Shown here: positions 5,344 to 10,073 of the stretch, one piece after another
Position numbering within the stretch: position 1 is the stretch's first letter
Layout of the letters: each line of letters opens with the position of its first letter
Assembly (NCBI GenBank): GCA_934096025.1
Contig: CAKOLP010000024.1
Span: 1-10,073, forward strand
DNA length: 10,073 nt
Direction of reading: 5' to 3'
Source of the DNA: an uncultured Bacilli bacterium
GTDB taxonomy: Bacteria > Bacillota_I > Bacilli_A > RF39 > UBA660
Translations under genes and position numbers: made by a program
Notes under the pieces: generated by a model
Databases searched by the model: none
Told to the model about the DNA's origin: nothing
What the model saw: only the letters and a program-made list of their open reading frames with translations

Positions 5344-5908
5344 ATTTCAAATAATTATTATCCTTTTTCAAAACTAAATATAACTTATCATCTATGGTTT
5401 CCCCAATAACTGTATTTTTCTCAACATAATCATATAATTTTACAGAAACATTTTGTAAGTTTCCATACCAGACATCTACCCCGTCTATTCCTTGAATTAT
5501 CACTGTATTATTATAATTATCTTTTTCCCCGATAAAGACTACTATACCACTACTAACATTATTAATTAAGGTATTAGTATTTAATGTTAATTTTTCTCCA
5601 TCATAATAATCTTCGATACTTTTAAATACTAATTTCCCGTCAAAAACCATTTGATTATTATTATCACTGGGTAATACTTCCCCAAACAATTCCTCATACC
5701 AACCCTTAATCTTTGTAAAAGGAAGACTTTCTGTTAAAACATAATCTTTATATAAAAGAAGATTTTTATCACTTATATTCGTATAAATTATACTTACTAA
5801 AAAAAATATGATAGCAAGCAAAAACTTCGACAATAAACCTTTATAATTAAAACTAGCTTTATTATCTACTCGTCTTTTGTTTTTAAACTTTTTCAAATAA
5901 TCATCCAT
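5321..5908 (-). CDS. spoIVFA: SpoIVFA-like membrane protein with degenerate M23 (LytM) domain
   Basis: A 195-residue protein with a basic cytoplasmic N-terminus (residues 1-24), one membrane helix (about 25-43), a linker with PFTKIKGWYEELFGEVLP, and a C-terminal M23/LytM-like fold (about 118-190). The fold's outline is present: SSGIVVFIGEKDNYNNTVII, then VDVWYGNL, then VEKNTVIGE. The zinc ligands of active M23 enzymes are not: the HxxxD and HxH positions have no His, and the usual HLHFE is replaced by KLYLVL. B. subtilis SpoIVFA is likewise an inactive LytM protein; it anchors and holds back SpoIVFB. Position directly before the M50 gene supports the same role. ATG follows mreD by 6 bases, with AGGTGA overlapping the mreD stop. 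A divergent cell-wall regulator is the alternative. Confidence 0.78.
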   Translation of the reverse strand: MDDYLKKFKNKRRVDNKASFNYKGLLSKFLLAIIFFLVSIIYTNISDKNLLLYKDYVLTESLPFTKIKGWYEELFGEVLPSDNNNQMVFDGKLVFKSIEDYYDGEKLTLNTNTLINNVSSGIVVFIGEKDNYNNTVIIQGIDGVDVWYGNLQNVSVKLYDYVEKNTVIGETIDDKLYLVLKKDNNYLKYEDYKNS

Positions 5909-5914
5909 CGATAA

Positions 5915-6298
5915 TCACCTAAATAAGTTTATGTTCTTGGTATCCTTTATATAACAAATTAAAATAAATATTGAATTAATAACTAATATATTAAAAATAA
6001 TACTTAAATCAAAATTATTAAATAATGCTAAAACTAAATAATACACTAACACCACTACAATATTAAACAAATAATAATTAAATACATTTAAAAAATTAAT
6101 ATGAAGATACTTTCTTAAAAAATATACCCCCACTATATATATAGTTGTTGGAAAATACAAATGAATAAGAAAATAATCAATGAAGATACCCACAGCTAAA
6201 TTATATACTAAAGATTTAGAATTAATACTATTTAAGAAAAAAAATGACTTATACGCTGTAAAATTATATATTAAGCAATCTAAAAAAACTAAATACAT
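5915..6298 (-). CDS. mreD: Rod-shape-determining protein MreD (short)
   Basis: A 127-residue, strongly hydrophobic protein with about four or five membrane helices (Phe-, Leu-, Ile- and Tyr-rich, for example LAVGIFIDYFLIHLYFP and VVVLVYYLVLALF). The GIFIDYF segment corresponds to the G..xD region in the first half of MreD. MreD works with MreC and MreB in the elongasome that directs sidewall peptidoglycan synthesis. Identification rests mainly on position: its ATG overlaps the mreC stop as TAATG, and the spoIVFA-like gene follows, as in Bacillus apart from minCD. It is shorter than the usual 160-170 residues, so helices may be missing, but no frameshift is visible. Confidence 0.8.
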   Translation of the reverse strand: MYLVFLDCLIYNFTAYKSFFFLNSINSKSLVYNLAVGIFIDYFLIHLYFPTTIYIVGVYFLRKYLHINFLNVFNYYLFNIVVVLVYYLVLALFNNFDLSIIFNILVINSIFILICYIKDTKNINLFR

Positions 6299-6948
6299 TA
6301 CTGCCTCCAGATATAAACATAATTTAAATTATTAAAGTCATTATCTAACTCTACTTCAACTATCTTCTCTATTTCCGTACTATTTAAAGTTATTTTTTTA
6401 ACTTTACCTACATAAATATCCCGAACAATATTTCCATATCCCGAAGTATAAATACTGCTACCCTCTTTAATATTTTCATAATTATTTATATCAGTGACAA
6501 TTAATTTATTATCTATATATTTTAAAATACCTAAAGATTCATTTATCCTAACAGAAATATTACTATCATTATTTGTAATTAGTCTCACTATAGAATAATA
6601 ATCATACGTCTTAGATACTACGCCAATTATGCCCTTATCAGTTAAAACAGCATCATTAACATTAACCTTATTTTTATACCCTTTATAAATTGTTATCGTA
6701 TTCATAAAATCATAAATATCTTTATATTTTATACGAGATATAGTTAAATTTAAATTAGTGGTTTTCAGTTCATTTAGAGTCTCTAGTTCATTTAATTCTT
6801 TTTCTAAATAAGTATTATAGTTATTATCTATATTAGTAGTTTTTAAATGCGGATTAAGCATAGTTAAAAAATTATTTAGGCTTCCACTAAATATAACAAG
6901 TAAAAATATCCCTAGCAATAATATATAATCTTTATATTTCTTTATCAT
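6298..6948 (-). CDS. mreC: Rod-shape-determining protein MreC
   Basis: A 216-residue membrane-anchored protein: short basic N-terminus, one membrane helix (about 8-27), a Leu/Glu/Asn coiled-coil-like stretch (about 42-70) and an extracellular beta domain. The conserved core GIIGVVSKTYDYYSIVRLIT followed by SNISVRI matches the MreC family pattern (GxVGxV, then VxLLTD, then SVRI), and ENIKEGSSIYTSGYG matches the later G..vxTSG signature. MreC forms filaments that organise PBPs and MreB. It is shorter than B. subtilis MreC (290 residues), mainly in the linker and tail. It begins 13 bases after the SPOR gene with no strong ribosome site, and overlaps mreD. mreB is not next to it. Confidence 0.92.
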   Translation of the reverse strand: MIKKYKDYILLLGIFLLVIFSGSLNNFLTMLNPHLKTTNIDNNYNTYLEKELNELETLNELKTTNLNLTISRIKYKDIYDFMNTITIYKGYKNKVNVNDAVLTDKGIIGVVSKTYDYYSIVRLITNNDSNISVRINESLGILKYIDNKLIVTDINNYENIKEGSSIYTSGYGNIVRDIYVGKVKKITLNSTEIEKIVEVELDNDFNNLNYVYIWRQ

Positions 6949-6961
6949 AGTATTATTATGT

Positions 6962-7411
6962 TTAAGTTTTTTTAATATATGAGTCTAACATAGATAAGAT
7001 ACTATTGTTTATGGTGTTTATTATTTCTTTTTTTTCGCTTTTAATAATTATTTTTTCATAGCTTTTTATTTTATCAATAAAGTTTTTAGATACTCTTATC
7101 TCTTTTAAATAATATTCTATTCCCTCACTTTTATATATACTTTCTAATTTTACCGTGGCTTCTTTCTCGTAGGTGGCTGCGATTATTACCCTGTAGTATC
7201 CCTCATTTTCATAAATATAAGCTGAGGGATAAGTATTAGCAAAATTAAGGGCATTGTTTTGATCTTTAAATACCCCGGTTTGGAAAAGAGTTATTATTTC
7301 TTCTTTTTTAATTGTTGCTTTAACTTCTCTATTTATATCTTTATAAAAAAAGTAAGCTATGAGACCCCCGATAAAAATAGCAAAGGCTAAAAGTTTCATA
7401 TATTTTTTCAA
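6962..7411 (-). CDS. SPOR-domain membrane protein, SpoIIB-like by position
   Basis: A protein of about 149 residues if started at TTG 7411. One membrane helix (about 6-24) is followed by a SPOR-type domain (about 43-107): FQTGVFKDQNNALNFAN, then YIYENEGYYRVIIA and a second helix-strand unit. SPOR domains bind denuded peptidoglycan at sites of septal wall remodelling. A longer reading from ATG 7429 exists, but TTG is preferred: GGTGAT lies 4 bases before it, the ATG has no ribosome site, and the predicted promoter would start transcription near 7426, at or after that ATG. In B. subtilis the SPOR-like protein SpoIIB is encoded a few genes before mreBCD, so a SpoIIB-type role in septum or engulfment wall work is suggested. 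The C-terminal tail (about 110-149) is a basic helix of unknown role. Confidence 0.75.
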   Translation of the reverse strand: MKKYMKLLAFAIFIGGLIAYFFYKDINREVKATIKKEEIITLFQTGVFKDQNNALNFANTYPSAYIYENEGYYRVIIAATYEKEATVKLESIYKSEGIEYYLKEIRVSKNFIDKIKSYEKIIIKSEKKEIINTINNSILSMLDSYIKKT

Positions 7412-7432
7412 TATTATCACCAAAGCCATGAT

Positions 7433-7460
7433 AACATATATAATTTAAATAATTTGTCAA
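7433..7460 (-). promoter_or_regulatory. Promoter of the SPOR-mreCD-spoIVF unit
   Basis: On the minus strand a perfect TTGACA (7455-7460), a 16-base AT-only spacer and TATGTT (7433-7438), or TGTTAT with an 18-base spacer. The first two T of the -35 are the last two T of the terminator U-tract just upstream. The start would lie near 7426, giving a very short leader to the TTG at 7411. Confidence 0.6.
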
Positions 7461-7480
7461 AAAAAAGAGCTTAAAGCTCT
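7459..7480 (-). terminator. Terminator of the mtaB-recD2-small protein unit
   Basis: On the minus strand AGAGCTT and AAGCTCT (plus-strand arms 7474-7480 and 7466-7472) form a compact hairpin followed by eight T. It starts at the TAG of the 53-residue gene; stop and stem overlap by two bases. Confidence 0.85.
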
Positions 7481-7640
7481 AGTTCATATTTTTCGTAATT
7501 AAATCCTCAGCACTATTCATGGCTTTCACCATTGTTTTTCCTGTTTTTTTACGGGTATCCTTAGAAACCATTAAGTACATACCACCCATAGTTGCTACTC
7601 CAAGGCCTGCCATAGTCATATATTTCATAACACTTTTCAT
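7479..7640 (-). CDS. Small membrane protein of unknown function (53 residues)
   Basis: A short gene with an excellent ribosome site (AGAGGTGG, 4-5 bases before the ATG at 7640) and a stop overlapping the terminator stem, so it is very probably real. The product has a short basic start, one membrane helix (about 8-25: MTMAGLGVATMGGMYLMV) rich in Gly, Met and Ala, and a basic tail with DTRKKTGKTMVKAMNSAED. Small Gly/Met-rich anchors with such charged tails occur widely in Firmicutes (YtxH-like in appearance), but I cannot place this one in a family. It lies 24 bases after recD2 and shares its transcript; a link to DNA repair is not implied. Confidence 0.8.
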   Translation of the reverse strand: MKSVMKYMTMAGLGVATMGGMYLMVSKDTRKKTGKTMVKAMNSAEDLITKNMN

Positions 7641-7664
7641 AATCCACCTCTAATCATATTATGG

Positions 7665-9851
7665 CTAGTTATTTTCATTATATACATCTATGATTGCTTC
7701 TTTTAAACTTGTTTTTCTACTAGAAGAATAATCATTATATATAGCACTTTTAAATGCTTCAAGATTACCAATAATTGTCAAACTTTTCTTTGCTCTACTT
7801 ACCCCAGTGTAAACTAGTTTATTATAAAGCATTTTATAGTAGTTAGAGGTTATAGGCATTATCACGTGTTCAAATTCACTACCTTGGCTTTTATGGATAG
7901 TTATAGCATAAGCATGTTTTATATTTTTTAAATCTTTTTTCTCATAAATAACACTAGCTTCATCAAAATCTATATATATCTTATTATTTACTATTTTAGT
8001 AATAAAACCTATATCACCGTTAAAAACATTATTATCCAAATCATTTATTAACTGCAATACCTTATCATTTTCACGATAAACGACATCTCCATAGGTAACT
8101 TCTTCTTTTTTACTGCTTTTTGGATTATATATATTTTGCAAGATATAATTGAGGTTATCAATACCATTTTCTCCCCGGTACATCGGAGCTAGAATTTGCA
8201 TATTTTTTTCATCTATATTTTTTTCAAGAGATATTCTTATTATTTTTTCAATACCGTTTTTGATTTGATTATTTGGTACTCTAATAAAGTTATAATCATC
8301 TTTTTTTATAGTAAAATCCTCGCTTAATTCTTTGTTTTTTATCTCTTTAGCTAAATATGGTATATAAGAGTTTTCACTTTGCCGATAAATCTTATTTAAA
8401 GGTATAAAAGTAAAATAGTCACTTGCAATTAAATCATTTAATATTAAACCTGCCCCTACACTTGGAAGCTGAAATGTATCCCCCACAAAAATAAGCTTCA
8501 CATTAGAACTTATCCCATTTAACAAAGCATTAAATAAATCAGTATCTATCATACTTACTTCATCTACGATAATTAATCTATGTCTGGTTTTATTAAATTC
8601 ATTATAGAAAAAGTCATTACTATCTTTATACCATTTTAAATATCTATGTATGGTATATGCCGGAAGATTAGTAGATGTAGATAGTTTTTTGGCTGCTCTA
8701 CCAGTCGGAGCTAATAAAGCAATGTTTTCCGCGATATCTTTATTGGCCCATTTATTTTCTTTTATAAAAAGTTTAACAATTGCATTTATAATTGTTGTTT
8801 TACCAGTTCCTGGCCCCCCAGATATTATTGTAACATTATTATTAAGGGCACTACTTATTGCTTTTTGTTGATCTTCATTATAAAGAATACCTATGCTTTT
8901 TTCAAATTCTGCCAGTTTTTCGAAAATATTAGGTATTTTTTTTATTTGGTGATTATCAATTTTATATAGATTTTTTGCTATATTTTTTTCTTTATCATAA
9001 TAGCTTTTTAAATAATAACGGTCTTCTAGCTTAACTATTTTTTCCCGAGCTATTAACCCACTTATAAATTCTTCAAAAACTTCCTCATTAAGTTCAATAT
9101 TAAATTTCTTGCGTAACATTTCCAGTATTTCGGCATCAAAATAATAAGTGTCACCATTAGTATTACTTAACTGGCGCATTGCCTCAAGTAAACAAGCATT
9201 AATCCTAACTTTTGTTTTACTACCAAATTTATTTACATAAATACTATCTAACTTAGCAAAATCAATAATTTCATTCAATTCATAAAAGTCATCGGCAAAA
9301 ATATCTTCAATATTATTTTTAAATCTTTGATATATTTTAAAACATTCCTCTACTGTGAAACCTAAATCTTGCAAATTCTTGATAATATCACTACTCTTAC
9401 TATAATCACATAATGATGTATATATTTTAGTAGCTCGCGCCTCAGTTAGACCCTCGATTGCAAAAAGCTTGTTTTTATCATTTTTAATAATTTCAATAGC
9501 ATTTTCCCCATAAAAATCTACTATTTTCTTAGCAGTAACTTCTCCACACCCAGAAATAAAAGATGAAGATAGAAAATCAATAATTGACTCTTTCGTACTC
9601 GGTAATTCTATTACATAATTATTAGCTTTATATTGCATACCAAAACGATCATTTCTTATGTATTCCCCATATATTTTTATAGCAACATCTAAATTAACAC
9701 TAGGAAACACCCCCGTTATAGTAATTGTTTTGTTTACTTTATCTAAAACATTTTTATCATTAGTTTCCTTAATCCGAAACAAGCCTACTAAAAAGCCACT
9801 ATCTTCGTTATAAAATATTGTTTTTTTTATCTTTCCGCTTATATAATTCAT
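7665..9851 (-). CDS. recD2: RecD2-type ATP-dependent 5'-3' DNA helicase
   Basis: A 728-residue superfamily 1B helicase, within the usual size for RecD2 (about 720-850). The N-terminal region (about 1-85) is the OB-like RecD2 domain with DRFGMQYKA; residues about 95-190 hold helix-hairpin-helix repeats (SGCGEVTAKKI, IEGLTEARATKI) typical of RecD2 and absent from RecBCD RecD. Helicase motifs: Q-like YNEDQQKAI (324-332), Walker A GGPGTGKTT (345-353), Walker B DEVSM (430-434), motif III GDTFQLPSVGAG (457-468), then YAITIHKSQGSEF and YTGVSRAKKSL near the C-terminus. RecD2 unwinds DNA 5'-3' and acts in replication-fork upkeep and repair in bacteria such as B. subtilis that use AddAB, not RecBCD. 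The ATG overlaps the mtaB stop (ATGA). Confidence 0.97.
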   Translation of the reverse strand: MNYISGKIKKTIFYNEDSGFLVGLFRIKETNDKNVLDKVNKTITITGVFPSVNLDVAIKIYGEYIRNDRFGMQYKANNYVIELPSTKESIIDFLSSSFISGCGEVTAKKIVDFYGENAIEIIKNDKNKLFAIEGLTEARATKIYTSLCDYSKSSDIIKNLQDLGFTVEECFKIYQRFKNNIEDIFADDFYELNEIIDFAKLDSIYVNKFGSKTKVRINACLLEAMRQLSNTNGDTYYFDAEILEMLRKKFNIELNEEVFEEFISGLIAREKIVKLEDRYYLKSYYDKEKNIAKNLYKIDNHQIKKIPNIFEKLAEFEKSIGILYNEDQQKAISSALNNNVTIISGGPGTGKTTIINAIVKLFIKENKWANKDIAENIALLAPTGRAAKKLSTSTNLPAYTIHRYLKWYKDSNDFFYNEFNKTRHRLIIVDEVSMIDTDLFNALLNGISSNVKLIFVGDTFQLPSVGAGLILNDLIASDYFTFIPLNKIYRQSENSYIPYLAKEIKNKELSEDFTIKKDDYNFIRVPNNQIKNGIEKIIRISLEKNIDEKNMQILAPMYRGENGIDNLNYILQNIYNPKSSKKEEVTYGDVVYRENDKVLQLINDLDNNVFNGDIGFITKIVNNKIYIDFDEASVIYEKKDLKNIKHAYAITIHKSQGSEFEHVIMPITSNYYKMLYNKLVYTGVSRAKKSLTIIGNLEAFKSAIYNDYSSSRKTSLKEAIIDVYNENN

Positions 9852-10073
9852 AAAGTCCTTCTATAAATTTTACCAACAGTTAAAACTTCTGGTATTCTTA
9901 CTTCTAAGTAATTACTTGTATGCCCAATACTTTCCCCATCTTTAACATTTTCTACTAAAATTTCTACTTCTTTATTTATAAATCTATTATAGTATTTTTT
10001 TTCTAAAGAATCACTTAAAGTGGTCATTTCCCTAACTCTTTCTTTCTTATCTTTTTCTAAGACTTGATTAGGC
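9848..10073 (-). CDS. mtaB: MtaB, tRNA t6A37 methylthiotransferase, C-terminal part (partial)
   Basis: The last 74 codons of a gene whose 5' part lies beyond the window. The segment begins in the linker after the radical-SAM domain (KERVREMTTLSDSLEKKYYNRF) and continues into a TRAM domain (about the last 42 residues: KEVEILVENVKDGESIGHTSNY through VGKIY). GHTSNYL is characteristic of MtaB (B. subtilis YqeV) rather than MiaB or RimO. The enzyme converts t6A37 to ms2t6A in tRNA-Lys using two iron-sulphur clusters; the TRAM domain binds the tRNA. The TGA stop overlaps the recD2 ATG by 4 bases, so the two are co-translated. Confidence 0.88.
   Translation of the reverse strand, partial: PNQVLEKDKKERVREMTTLSDSLEKKYYNRFINKEVEILVENVKDGESIGHTSNYLEVRIPEVLTVGKIYRRTL

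Noticed and set aside
8650..8871. Plus-strand open frame of 73 codons
   Set aside because: Antisense to the RecD2 Walker A region; no ribosome site.

Overview
The window looks like chromosomal DNA from a very AT-rich, low-GC Gram-positive bacterium of the Bacilli, probably a small-genome, gut-type relative of the Erysipelotrichales or Mollicutes (inference from gene order, AT content and compact overlapping genes). TGA is used as a stop and TGG codes Trp, so the genetic code is the standard bacterial one. Every gene I can support with confidence is on the minus strand, so the window reads as transcription units running from high to low coordinates.

Region 10073-7459: the 3' end of mtaB (tRNA methylthiotransferase) overlaps recD2 (helicase) by the ATGA arrangement. 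A 53-residue membrane protein gene follows, then a strong terminator. Region 7460-4591: a promoter whose -35 box overlaps the end of the terminator U-tract drives a SPOR-domain protein (start probably TTG), mreC, mreD, a spoIVFA-like gene and a spoIVFB-like site-2 protease. Region 4613-3591: a near-consensus promoter inside the end of spoIVFB, an L21 leader RNA, then rplU, prp and rpmA with overlapping junctions and a terminator around the rpmA stop. This order (spoIIB-like SPOR, mreC, mreD, spoIVFA, spoIVFB, rplU, prp, rpmA) is the Bacillus subtilis order without maf, radC, mreB and minCD. Together these genes cover cell-wall elongation, a sporulation-type intramembrane protease pair, ribosomal proteins L21 and L27, and the protease that matures L27.

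Region 3590-1 is accessory and partly decayed, where B. subtilis has spo0B and obg. It holds a Nudix hydrolase; a P-loop nucleoside-kinase gene cut to about its first 80 codons; a stretch of about 440 bases with stop-broken coding fragments; a zinc-metallopeptidase-like gene (HEIFH) with its own promoter; two small unrecognised genes with their own promoter and terminator; a frameshifted plus-strand gene fragment; a 57-codon remnant of the C-terminus of tryptophanyl-tRNA synthetase with a terminator; and the first 38 bases of another minus-strand gene.

I found no CRISPR array, complete insertion sequence, tRNA or rRNA. The most unusual material is the decayed and orphan region 1-2850. I cannot show that it is a working new system; it looks more like a graveyard of accessory insertions beside a conserved operon.
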